This document shows, piece after piece, positions 7,209 to 14,094 of a DNA stretch of 25,794 nucleotides. The stretch covers positions 1 to 25,794 of the forward strand of contig CABUUK010000035.1 of NCBI GenBank assembly GCA_902494765.1, written 5' to 3'. A program made the translations under genes and the position numbers. The DNA comes from an uncultured Collinsella sp. (GTDB taxonomy: Bacteria > Actinomycetota > Coriobacteriia > Coriobacteriales > Coriobacteriaceae). The notes beneath the pieces are model-generated. The model was not told where the DNA came from. It was given only the letters and a program-made list of their open reading frames with translations, and searched no databases. How positions within the stretch are numbered: position 1 is the first letter of the stretch; each line of letters starts with the position of its first letter.

Positions 7209-8510
7209 ATGGATCAAACGCAGACGAGCAATAGCGCTCCCCTGCCCATGCAAGCCACTCCCCAACCGGAGCAAATGACCGTTTCACCTGCACAAAAACC
7301 CTTGGTAACCATCGTGCACGCCTCCGTCGGCTCGGGCCACAAAGCCGCCGCAAATGCGATTGCGCAGGCATTCGACCTCATCCGCGGCACCAAGGGAATC
7401 CCTGAGGATGTTGAGATCGAAGTCCTGGATATCCTCGAATTTGGACGCATTAGGTTCGATGGTAATAAAACGGCAGCTTCGTTTACCGGCGCCACGCGTC
7501 CCATATATGACCTAACCTGGCGATACACGTTTACGGGACATCTGCTCTGGGGCGGAGGCACGGCATGGTCACGTATTATGTTCCCTGCCTTCAACGAATA
7601 TGTCCGCACCCGCAGGCCCATAGCCGTGGTCGCAACACACATCACGGCGGCCAACGTCGCTGTGGGCGCCCGCGTCATCACGGGTATCGATTATCCCGTC
7701 ATCTGCGTACCAACAGACTATGAAGTCGAAGGCTTTTGGCCCCACAAGGACACCGACCTATTCTGTGTAGCCAACGAGTTTATGGCCGAAACGCTGCGCC
7801 CGCGCAAGGTTCCCGAGTCAAAGATCCGCATAACGGGCATTCCCATTCGTGCCGGTTTCGATTCAGATTACAAACGCGAAGATGAGCTCAGCAAGTTCAA
7901 TCTCCCCATAGACAAAACCGTCGTATTGGTGATGGCCGGCGCCAGTTTGCCCCAACCATACGTGCGTTTCCGTGCCGCGATGGACCACACGCTCCCCTTC
8001 TTACGCAGCTTTGAGGACATGCACTTTGTCTTTTTACCGGGCAAGGATAAGGAATACGCCACCCGACTCAAGACGCTCTTCGACGCCATGAAGCTCGACA
8101 ACGTCACGGTTCTGGACTACGTGGACGACATGGCGGCCCTCATGCACGGCTGCGACCTGGCAATCCTCAAATCGGGCGGACTCACGGTCACCGAGTGCCT
8201 ATGCGCACATCTGCCGATGATCCTGCTGGGCAAATCATACGGTCAAGAAAAGGCCAACACCACCATGCTCACCGGAATGGGCGCCAGCATGCATGTCACC
8301 ACCGCACGAGAACTCATCGTAACCCTGCGCCATCTGCACGATCATCCCGAATCACTCAAAGCCCTACTCATCAACGGCGAAGTACTACGCCGCCCCCACG
8401 CAGCCGAAGATATAGCCATCGCAACCATGGAGCTCGTAGGCAAACCCCAAAAACGTAAACGAGCCTTCTGCCGCTTCTACTGGGGCGGCAAGCCAGCGCA
8501 TATCCGCTAG
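7209..8510 (+). CDS. MGDG-synthase-type glycosyltransferase
   Basis: A GT28-family enzyme of the MGDG synthase/UgtP type, which adds sugar from a UDP-sugar to diacylglycerol to make membrane glycolipids at the inner face of the membrane. After a 30-residue Pro/Gln-rich start, the acceptor-side domain opens with VTIVHASVGSGHKAAANAIA. The donor-binding C-domain has VLVMAGASLPQPY in the middle and CDLAILKSGGLTVTECL with PMILLGKSYGQE near the end. The last 20 residues are strongly basic, suited to membrane contact. Of 433 residues, all family landmarks are present. AGGGGAG precedes the ATG, and TACAAT at 7167-7172 may be its -10. The sugar (glucose or galactose) cannot be decided from the sequence. 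Confidence 0.87.
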   Translation: MDQTQTSNSAPLPMQATPQPEQMTVSPAQKPLVTIVHASVGSGHKAAANAIAQAFDLIRGTKGIPEDVEIEVLDILEFGRIRFDGNKTAASFTGATRPIYDLTWRYTFTGHLLWGGGTAWSRIMFPAFNEYVRTRRPIAVVATHITAANVAVGARVITGIDYPVICVPTDYEVEGFWPHKDTDLFCVANEFMAETLRPRKVPESKIRITGIPIRAGFDSDYKREDELSKFNLPIDKTVVLVMAGASLPQPYVRFRAAMDHTLPFLRSFEDMHFVFLPGKDKEYATRLKTLFDAMKLDNVTVLDYVDDMAALMHGCDLAILKSGGLTVTECLCAHLPMILLGKSYGQEKANTTMLTGMGASMHVTTARELIVTLRHLHDHPESLKALLINGEVLRRPHAAEDIAIATMELVGKPQKRKRAFCRFYWGGKPAHIR

Positions 8511-8523
8511 CATTGGATTGCCC

Positions 8524-8627
8524 GCTTACCTGCGGGAGGCCCCTATATATCATCCCATGCTCAAACATTCTCGCTTCGCTGCGAAACTGCGCGCGGGACG
8601 ATATATAGGGGCCTCCCACAGGCAAGC
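8524..8627 (-). repeat. Palindromic repeat, copy 1
   Basis: The 28-nt arms 8524-8551 and 8600-8627 are reverse complements with two mismatches. Between them is a 48-nt core including the complement of AATGTTTGAGCATGGGAT and a small TTCGC-T-GCGAA hairpin. The core orientation is opposite to copies 2 and 3. The outer arms differ completely from those of copy 2 apart from the inner ATATC/GATAT. Confidence 0.88.
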
Positions 8628-8703
8628 TGCGTTAACGTACTTGCAGCTATACCAGATTCCCCACCATCAGAATCTGCAAAGGCAAAACCAAAAATATAAA
8701 TAT

Positions 8704-8752
8704 AGTAAGCCGATGCGAGAAAGGAGGTTTTCCTTTATCGCATCGGCTTACT
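8704..8752. terminator. Bidirectional terminator hairpin
   Basis: AGTAAGCCGATGCGA (8704-8718) pairs with 8738-8752, and after one mismatch AAAGGA (8720-8725) pairs with TCCTTT (8731-8736), leaving a 5-nt loop. On the minus strand it is followed by a T-rich run (complement of 8687-8703), which suits the end of the dut operon. On the plus strand TTTATTTTTT comes about 13 nt later. An AGGAGG Shine-Dalgarno-like word lies at its tip, with no start codon nearby. Confidence 0.65.
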
Positions 8753-8788
8753 AGAAAGAAAGGCTTTATTTTTTCAAGCGAGTAACCG

Positions 8789-8891
8789 CCCGCCCGTCTC
8801 TCACACATATCGTTCCACGCGCAGTTTCGCAGCGAGCGAAGCGACGCGAGAATGTTTGAGCATGGGATGATATGTGTGAGAGACGGGCGGG
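8789..8891 (+). repeat. Palindromic repeat, copy 2
   Basis: Perfect 23-nt arms (8789-8811 with 8869-8891) surround a core containing AATGTTTGAGCATGGGAT and a TTCGC...GCGAA hairpin. Aligned in the same orientation, its core matches copy 1 almost throughout, with a 9-nt TCGC-rich insertion, while the arms beyond ATATC/GATAT are unrelated to copy 1. Confidence 0.88.
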
Positions 8892-8908
8892 AGGGATACG
8901 AGCGCCCC

Positions 8909-8946
8909 CGCGAGAATGTTTGAGCATGGGATGATATATAGGCGGG
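8909..8946 (+). repeat. Palindromic repeat, truncated copy 3
   Basis: A 29-nt stretch (8909-8937) is identical to 8845-8873 of copy 2, followed by an arm-like ATAGGCGGG. No left arm or left core half is present, so this copy looks 5'-truncated. It starts 17 nt after copy 2 ends. Confidence 0.75.
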
Positions 8947-8977
8947 TCGGGCCGGTCAGCGGACAGTACGTAAACGA

Positions 8978-9421
8978 CTAAGCGACGCCGCTAGAACCGA
9001 AACCGCCGGCTCCTCGGTCGGTTTTATCTAGTTCTTCTACTTCTACGAGGTTGACCGTGGGGACTTCTTGGATGACGAGCTGGGCGATGCGGTCGCCTTT
9101 GTTGATTTGGATGTTGTTCGTGGGGTCTAGGTTGATGAGGATGACTTTGAGCTCTCCTCGGTAGTGGGCGTCGATGAGGCCCGGCGTGTTGACTATAGAC
9201 AGGCCCTGCTTGATGGCCAAGCCGCTGCGGGGCTGGACGAAGCCGGCGTAGCCGTCGGGCAGGGCGATGGCCAACCCAGTAGAGACCAGACGGCGTTCGA
9301 AGGGCTTCAGGACGCAGTCCTCGTTAGAGCGCAGATCCAAGCCGGCATCGGTGGGATGGGCGTATTTGGGAAGCTCGACGGTGGGGTCGAGACGCTTTAT
9401 GTTGACGGTAATGTTGGACAT
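8978..9421 (-). CDS. dut: dUTP diphosphatase
   Basis: Hydrolyses dUTP to dUMP and pyrophosphate, keeping uracil out of DNA and supplying dTMP synthesis. The 147-residue trimeric-type dUTPase shows all five motifs in order: [32 protein letters not shown] and the C-terminal glycine-rich [10 protein letters not shown] arm that closes over the active site. It follows nrdR after only 4 nt and is probably the last gene of the LysM-nrdR-dut transcript. Its 3' side faces the palindromic-repeat region and the shared terminator at 8704-8752. Confidence 0.95.
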   Translation of the reverse strand: MSNITVNIKRLDPTVELPKYAHPTDAGLDLRSNEDCVLKPFERRLVSTGLAIALPDGYAGFVQPRSGLAIKQGLSIVNTPGLIDAHYRGELKVILINLDPTNNIQINKGDRIAQLVIQEVPTVNLVEVEELDKTDRGAGGFGSSGVA

Positions 9422-9425
9422 GGAA

Positions 9426-9869
9426 TCACCTTAGCTTGTCGAGCTCTTGCAGAAACTCATCGACGTCTTTGAAATCGCGGTAGACCGAGGCAAAGCGGAT
9501 GTACGCCACCTTGTCGATCTTGGCCAAGCGCTTGAGCACCATGTCACCCAACTCATGGGACGTGACGGCCGTCAGCGTGCGAGAGCGCAGCTCGACCTCG
9601 ATGTCGTCGATAATCTCATTGAGCTTCTTAGTATCGATATCACGCTTGATGGTGGCGCGCATCAAGCCGACGAGCAGCTTATTGCGATCGAACCGCTGCT
9701 TGGTTCCGTCTGACTTAATGACCTCGATTGGGTCTTCGCATCGCTCGAACGTTGTAAAGCGGTAATTACACGAGCAACATTCGCGACGGCGCTTAATGGT
9801 GTTATTTGACTCCTGCATACGGGAATCAACGACGCGGGTATGTGCCTTGCCGCATTTGGGACAGCGCAT
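9426..9869 (-). CDS. nrdR: Transcriptional repressor NrdR
   Basis: A 147-residue nucleotide-sensing repressor of ribonucleotide reductase genes. The N-terminal zinc ribbon has CPKC at residues 3-6 and a second pair in CCSC near residue 33, followed by an ATP-cone domain (about residues 49-139) that binds ATP or dATP. Length and order match the family exactly. AGGAGG lies 3-4 nt before the ATG. The start codon is inside one arm of a 12-bp inverted repeat (9864-9907), which could mask it in the mRNA. Neighbours (LysM gene, divergent lexA) reproduce the actinobacterial nrdR-lexA cluster. No NrdR box was recognised here. Confidence 0.95.
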   Translation of the reverse strand: MRCPKCGKAHTRVVDSRMQESNNTIKRRRECCSCNYRFTTFERCEDPIEVIKSDGTKQRFDRNKLLVGLMRATIKRDIDTKKLNEIIDDIEVELRSRTLTAVTSHELGDMVLKRLAKIDKVAYIRFASVYRDFKDVDEFLQELDKLR

Positions 9870-9907
9870 GGTACCTCCTATTAAACGATAACAAGGGTAC
9901 CATGCGC
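9864..9907 (-). promoter_or_regulatory. Inverted repeat enclosing the nrdR ribosome site
   Basis: GCGCATGGTACC (9864-9875) and its exact reverse complement (9896-9907) flank a 20-nt loop. In the minus-strand mRNA the nrdR ATG lies in the 3' arm and the AGGAGG at the loop edge, so the folded form would block initiation. It is just after the stop of the LysM gene. It is too poor in T to be a terminator. Confidence 0.5.
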
Positions 9908-9920
9908 AGCACGATAATGA

Positions 9921-10370
9921 TTACGAACGAGCAGGAACCTTAAGATGCGCACCGGCGGCGAGCGAACCATGCTCCAGATGATTGACGTTACGGATCATGT
10001 CGGAAGTCTCTTGCGTGGAAAGCCCTTCGATTGGATATTCCTCGGCAAGCGACCAAAGAGAATCACCAGGCCGAACGCGAATGGTCTCGTAGGTAACGTT
10101 GGAAACGGACTCGGCATACGCGGCGTGACGAGCGCTAAAGACCGACGTAGCGAGGACAACGAAGAGCGTAAGCGCAACGGCAACGGCAACAATCGTCGGA
10201 CCCTTCAGGGCAACGCGGACCGGCGTGACTACAGCCTGCTGATTGCGAGCAGGCTTTACGGTCAAAGGCTGAAAGCCGGAGCGGCCACCCTGAACAACCG
10301 TAAAAGTGGGTTCTGCAGGCGTCTCGAGCTTAAGGGCGAGGTTTCCCTGGACCATATTCGTTGCGTTCAT
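9921..10370 (-). CDS. LysM-domain membrane protein, possible SOS division regulator
   Basis: About 149 residues. A cytosolic N-terminus (about 1-55) is followed by one transmembrane segment (VAVALTLFVVLATSVFSA, about 57-78) and an extracytoplasmic C-terminal LysM domain (IRVRPGDSLWSLAEEYP to HLKVPARS) that should bind peptidoglycan. This layout and its position, divergent from lexA and followed by nrdR, match mycobacterial Rv2719c and the YneA/DivS type of DNA-damage-induced division inhibitors; the role is inferred from that context. Two adjacent ATGs (10373, 10370) are possible; the second gives better spacing from GAGGAG. Three SOS boxes lie in the divergent intergenic region. Confidence 0.8.
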   Translation of the reverse strand: MNATNMVQGNLALKLETPAEPTFTVVQGGRSGFQPLTVKPARNQQAVVTPVRVALKGPTIVAVAVALTLFVVLATSVFSARHAAYAESVSNVTYETIRVRPGDSLWSLAEEYPIEGLSTQETSDMIRNVNHLEHGSLAAGAHLKVPARS

Positions 10371-10440
10371 CATGTTCTCCTCTCGCGTGTTTTGCTGAGA
10401 ACAGTTTTATCAAGCCGCGCGGACAAAAATGTCTAGCGCG

Positions 10441-10454
10441 AGAACGAATGTTCG
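10441..10454. promoter_or_regulatory. SOS (LexA) box 1
   Basis: AGAACGAATGTTCG matches the Gram-positive SOS consensus CGAACNNNNGTTCG except for the first base. It is the box closest to the LysM gene. Confidence 0.75.
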
Positions 10455-10468
10455 GTTATTATTATCTT

Positions 10469-10482
10469 CGAACAGTTGTTCC
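10469..10482. promoter_or_regulatory. SOS (LexA) box 2
   Basis: CGAACAGTTGTTCC matches the SOS consensus except for the last base, and lies between the LysM and lexA starts. Confidence 0.85.
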
Positions 10483-10496
10483 TGTCAAGCAAAATT

Positions 10497-10510
10497 CGAA
10501 CATTTGTTTG
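10497..10510. promoter_or_regulatory. SOS (LexA) box 3
   Basis: CGAACATTTGTTTG is an SOS-like box with one half-site change, ending 10 nt before the lexA ribosome site. It suggests lexA autoregulation. Confidence 0.8.
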
Positions 10511-10533
10511 ACATGGGTAGAGAGGATGCCCTG

Positions 10534-11178
10534 ATGGCTCGCATAATTACCAAGCGTCAGCAGCAAATTTACGACTTCATCAAGGAATATCAGCAGGAGA
10601 AGGGTTATCCGCCCAGCGTGCGCGAGATGGCTTCTGCCGTGGGCCTTTCCTCCCCCAGCACCGTGCACGCCCATCTATCTGCCCTGGAGGCGCGCGGGCT
10701 ACTCAAGCGCGATGCCACCAAACCGCGCGCCCTGGAACTCTTTAACGAGGACGGTTCTTCTGTCTCAATTTCTAAATCTGACGAGCCCGCCGCACCTCGC
10801 GGAACGGTCTCGCTACCACTCGTTGGTCGCGTCGCGGCTGGGATCCCCATTCTGGCCGAGCAGAATATCGAAGACACGTTTACTATCCCGACCGAAATCG
10901 CCACTGATCAGGGTTCCTTTATCCTTGAGGTGCATGGGAGCTCAATGATCAATGTCGGCATCTTCAATGGCGATTACATCATCGTCCGTGAACAAAAGAG
11001 TGCCATGAATGGCGAAATTGTCGTGGCCATGATTGATGGTTCAGCGACCGTCAAGACGTTCTACAAGGAGCAGGGACGCGTACGCCTGCAGCCAGAGAAT
11101 GACACCATGGAGCCTATCTATGCAACGAATCCCGTTATCTTGGGCAAAGTCGTCGGCTTGATGCGCCGGTTCTCGTAA
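10534..11178 (+). CDS. lexA: SOS repressor LexA
   Basis: Represses DNA-damage genes until RecA filaments trigger its self-cleavage. The 214-residue protein has an N-terminal winged helix (about 1-65, with YPPSVREMASAVGLSSPSTVHAHL), the cleavage bond A102-G103 in RVAAGIPI, the catalytic S137 in GSSM and K174 in ATVKTF. The ATG at 10534 was chosen because AGAGGA lies 7 nt upstream; an upstream in-frame start would run through the SOS boxes. The stop overlaps the ATG of the next gene by one base (TAATG), so the acyltransferase-like gene would be translated with it. Confidence 0.96.
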   Translation: MARIITKRQQQIYDFIKEYQQEKGYPPSVREMASAVGLSSPSTVHAHLSALEARGLLKRDATKPRALELFNEDGSSVSISKSDEPAAPRGTVSLPLVGRVAAGIPILAEQNIEDTFTIPTEIATDQGSFILEVHGSSMINVGIFNGDYIIVREQKSAMNGEIVVAMIDGSATVKTFYKEQGRVRLQPENDTMEPIYATNPVILGKVVGLMRRFS

Positions 11179-11882
11179 TGCAAAAACGCATCACCATCTT
11201 TGATACCGTCCGCGGGTTTACGATGATTTCAATGGCAGGTTTTCACGCTTGCTACGATCTCGCCTACCTGTACGACTGGGATATGCCCTGGTTTACCCAG
11301 ACCGTCTTTCAAGACATCTGGCGCGCCAGCATCAGCTGGGTATTTTTGTTTATCGCGGGTTGGATGTGCACGCTCTCACGCAACAATGCCAAACGAGCGG
11401 CCAAGTACGCTGCCGCAGCTTTGGTCGTCTGGATCGCAACAACGCTCGTATCGGTCGACGATTCAGTGAACTTTGGCATCATTTATTGCATGGCGGCGTG
11501 TACCGCTGTGACAGCCGTAGCACGACCGATGCTTAAGAAAGTGCCCAGCACGTGGGGCATTGCGATATGCCTCGCTCTCTTCGCGGCGACATGGGGCATC
11601 CCGAAATAGACCTATTCATTCCCCTATTTGGCGTGGCTAGGATTTCCCGGCCCCTGGTTCGTTTCAGGCGACTATTATCCAATCATCCCGTTCATATTCA
11701 TGTATCTCACAGGATACTTCGCTGCGCGTACCGCTCAAAGATGTGAACATCCCGCCCCAAGCTGGGGCTACGCCAATCCCGTCCCGGCGTTCGCCAGCCT
11801 TGGACGTCATGCACTCCCCTTTTATCTGCTGCATCAGCCCATCATTCTGGGCATTTTGGAGCTCGTCTACTCAGTGCGATAA
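11178..11882 (+). pseudogene. Heparan-alpha-glucosaminide N-acetyltransferase-like (DUF1624) membrane protein with in-frame TAG
   Basis: The frame starts at the ATG overlapping the lexA stop and reads as a multi-pass DUF1624/HGSNAT-type membrane acyltransferase. It opens RITIFDTVRGFTMISMAGFHA, and later has WLGFPGPWF, a membrane segment IIPFIFMYLTGYF and a final ALPFYLLHQPIILG, all typical of the family. A TAG at 11607-11609 interrupts it, but the same frame continues to a TAA at 11880-11882, giving 234 codons in all, a normal length. It is therefore a nonsense pseudogene, a sequencing error or a readthrough gene. No start codon or ribosome site is visible just after the TAG. The last 16 nt overlap the end of hflX. 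Confidence 0.8.
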
Positions 11883-13156
11883 CGCTCGAGCCGCGGCGCG
11901 ATACGGGCCGGCAGCTTCGCCACAATACGAACGCCGTCCTCAAGATATTCCTCGTGCAAAAGGGTTCCCTGCTCATGCACAAGCGTGATGAGGGCGCCCT
12001 CACGATACGGGATATCAGCAGAGAGCAGCACATCGGTAGCAGCCGCCTCACGAGCAATACGGTCGACGAGATCGTCGAGTCCCTCGCCCGTCTGGGCCGA
12101 GAACAGCACGGCCTCGGGATAGCGACGACGGAAACTTAATCGATCAACGCTATCGAGAAGATCGATCTTATTGAATACGGTCAGCGTTAAACGCTCTCCA
12201 GCGCCGATCTCATCAAGCACGCGGTCGACAGCCTCCAGCTGTCGCTCATAGTCCTCGTCAGACGCATCTACGACTTTGAGAATTAAATCGGCACCCAACA
12301 CCTCGGACAGCGTCGATTTAAAGGCATCGACCAAACCATGCGGTAGCTTTTGAATAAAGCCGACGGTATCGGTAATCGTCATGCCGCGACCGCCGGGCAG
12401 GCGATACGAACGCGTCGTCGGGTCGAGCGTAGCAAATAGCTTGTCCTGCGAAAGTACCGTAGAGCCGGTCAGGCGATTGAGCAACGTCGATTTACCGGCA
12501 TTGGTATAACCGGCTAACGCGACGCGAAACGCCGGTGACTCAATGCGGCTCTTGGATTGAACATCGCGACGCTGTTCAACCTGCTTGAGCTCACGACGAA
12601 GCGCAGCGATCTTATTACGAATGAGGCGACGGTCGACCTCGAGCTGACTTTCGCCCTGACCAAAGCGTGAGCCGATGCCGCCGCGCGTCTGTTCCTTGGC
12701 GAGGTGGCTCCACATGCCACGCAGACGAGGCAACAGATATTGAAGCTGTGCCAGCTGTACCTGTAGGCGTCCCTCACGCGTCTGAGCATGAAGGCCAAAG
12801 ATATCCAAGATCAGTGCCGTACGATCGATAATCTTTACCGGCTCGCCCACGGCTTTCTCCAAATAGGATTGCTGCGAGGGCGTCAGGTCGTCGTCAAAGA
12901 TAACAACATCGGCATCCATGCGATGCACCAGGCCGCACAGCTCTTCAACCTTACCGGAACCGATAAACGATTTAGGATACGGCTTTACCAAACGCTGAGA
13001 CAAGCGCGCCACGCACCGGGCGCCAGCCGTATGGGCAAGGCGCTCCAGCTCGTCAAGCGATCGATCGAGCGGCCATGCATTGTCGCGCCATTCAACACCA
13101 ACCAAAATGGCACGCTCGGGCTCGGGTGCCGTGGAAACAAGAGGAAAACGAGCCAT
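11867..13156 (-). CDS. hflX: Ribosome-splitting GTPase HflX
   Basis: A 429-residue GTPase that binds the large ribosomal subunit and rescues stalled or hibernating ribosomes. The N-terminal nucleotide-binding domain contains VKPYPKSFIGSGKVEEL and FDDDLTPSQQSYLE, followed by a helical coiled-coil linker (QTRGGIGSRFGQGESQLEVDRR). The G domain has G1 GYTNAGKS, G3 DTVGF and G4 NKID. The tail ends with a short beta domain. Its ATG overlaps the miaA stop by one base (TAATG). The miaB-miaA-hflX order is widespread in bacteria. Its 3' end overlaps the convergent acyltransferase gene by 16 nt. Confidence 0.95.
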   Translation of the reverse strand: MARFPLVSTAPEPERAILVGVEWRDNAWPLDRSLDELERLAHTAGARCVARLSQRLVKPYPKSFIGSGKVEELCGLVHRMDADVVIFDDDLTPSQQSYLEKAVGEPVKIIDRTALILDIFGLHAQTREGRLQVQLAQLQYLLPRLRGMWSHLAKEQTRGGIGSRFGQGESQLEVDRRLIRNKIAALRRELKQVEQRRDVQSKSRIESPAFRVALAGYTNAGKSTLLNRLTGSTVLSQDKLFATLDPTTRSYRLPGGRGMTITDTVGFIQKLPHGLVDAFKSTLSEVLGADLILKVVDASDEDYERQLEAVDRVLDEIGAGERLTLTVFNKIDLLDSVDRLSFRRRYPEAVLFSAQTGEGLDDLVDRIAREAAATDVLLSADIPYREGALITLVHEQGTLLHEEYLEDGVRIVAKLPARIAPRLERYRTE

Positions 13157-14094
13157 TAGACAGCCTCAATACGATGCAGGATGTCCTCAACGACCTCATC
13201 GATCGTAAACTCGTCCATATCGAACCACACGATACGGTCATCGCGTTTAAACCACGAAAGCTGACGTTTGGCATAGCGACGCGAACGCATCTTGATGAGT
13301 TCGCGAGCCTCATCCATAGAAATCACGCCGTTAAAGGCATCGATAATCTCTTTATAGCCAATCGCCTGCATCGAAGTCAGGGCATCTGCCAGCCCCTGGT
13401 CCATAAGACCGCGAACCTCATCGACAAGGCCCTGCTCAAACATCAGGTCGACGCGCAGGTTAATGCGCTCGTAGAGCATCTCGCGATTACGCGTCAGACC
13501 AAACCACAGAGCGTGATAATGCTCGCGCGGAACACTAAACTGCGACTTTTGCTGCGCGTAGGACACTCCATCATCATGCATCTCGAGCGCACGAATCACA
13601 CGGCGCACGTTATGGGGATGAATAACAGCAGCCGATTCTGGATCGCGCTCGGCAAGCAGAGCATGCAGTTCTTCCTCGCCAATACGCTCGGCAAGTTCCT
13701 GATACCCCGCGCGACGATCGTCCTCAAGCTCGCCCGAGGGAAAATCCATCTCATCCAGGGCGGCCTTGAGATACAAGCCTGTGCCCCCGCAAAACACCGG
13801 TAGGCGGCCCTCGCCAAGCAAACGCTCAACATGCGCGCGAGCGTCAGCCTGATAAAGCGCCGCAGAGTACGCCACACCCGGCTCTACAATGTCGACGAGA
13901 CGCAGCGGCGCCGTACACTCATCGGGCGCCATCTTTGCGGTACCGATGTCCATGCCGCGATAGATTTGCATCGCATCGCACGACAGCACTTCGGACGAAA
14001 GACGAGCCGCCAAACGGTCGGCAACATCACTCTTACCAACCGCCGTCGGACCGACGATCGCAACGGCGGAAAGACCTGCCCCGGGAGAAACCAT
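13156..14094 (-). CDS. miaA: tRNA dimethylallyltransferase
   Basis: Transfers a dimethylallyl group to A37 of tRNAs that read UNN codons. The 312-residue protein has the P-loop GPTAVGKS (about 15-22), the substrate motif SCDAMQIYRGMDIGTAK and the conserved FCGGTGLY segment. It ends with RQLSWFKRDDRIVWFD, typical of MiaA. Both its start and its stop overlap neighbouring genes in a TAATG arrangement, so miaB-miaA-hflX should be translationally coupled. The next enzyme in the pathway, MiaB, is encoded directly upstream. Confidence 0.96.
   Translation of the reverse strand: MVSPGAGLSAVAIVGPTAVGKSDVADRLAARLSSEVLSCDAMQIYRGMDIGTAKMAPDECTAPLRLVDIVEPGVAYSAALYQADARAHVERLLGEGRLPVFCGGTGLYLKAALDEMDFPSGELEDDRRAGYQELAERIGEEELHALLAERDPESAAVIHPHNVRRVIRALEMHDDGVSYAQQKSQFSVPREHYHALWFGLTRNREMLYERINLRVDLMFEQGLVDEVRGLMDQGLADALTSMQAIGYKEIIDAFNGVISMDEARELIKMRSRRYAKRQLSWFKRDDRIVWFDMDEFTIDEVVEDILHRIEAV

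Larger units (their letters stand above)
8511..8977. other. Gene-free region with palindromic repeats between convergent genes
   Basis: 467 nt between the ends of the glycosyltransferase (+) and dut (-) genes, with no credible coding sequence. It holds two complete and one truncated copy of a palindromic repeat (8524-8627, 8789-8891, about 8909-8946) and, between the complete copies, a 21-bp-stem terminator (8704-8752). Confidence 0.85.

Noticed and set aside
13435..13447. A TGCTCAAACAT word inside miaA resembling the palindromic-repeat core
   Set aside because: Only 11 bases match and they encode conserved MiaA residues, so the match is chance.
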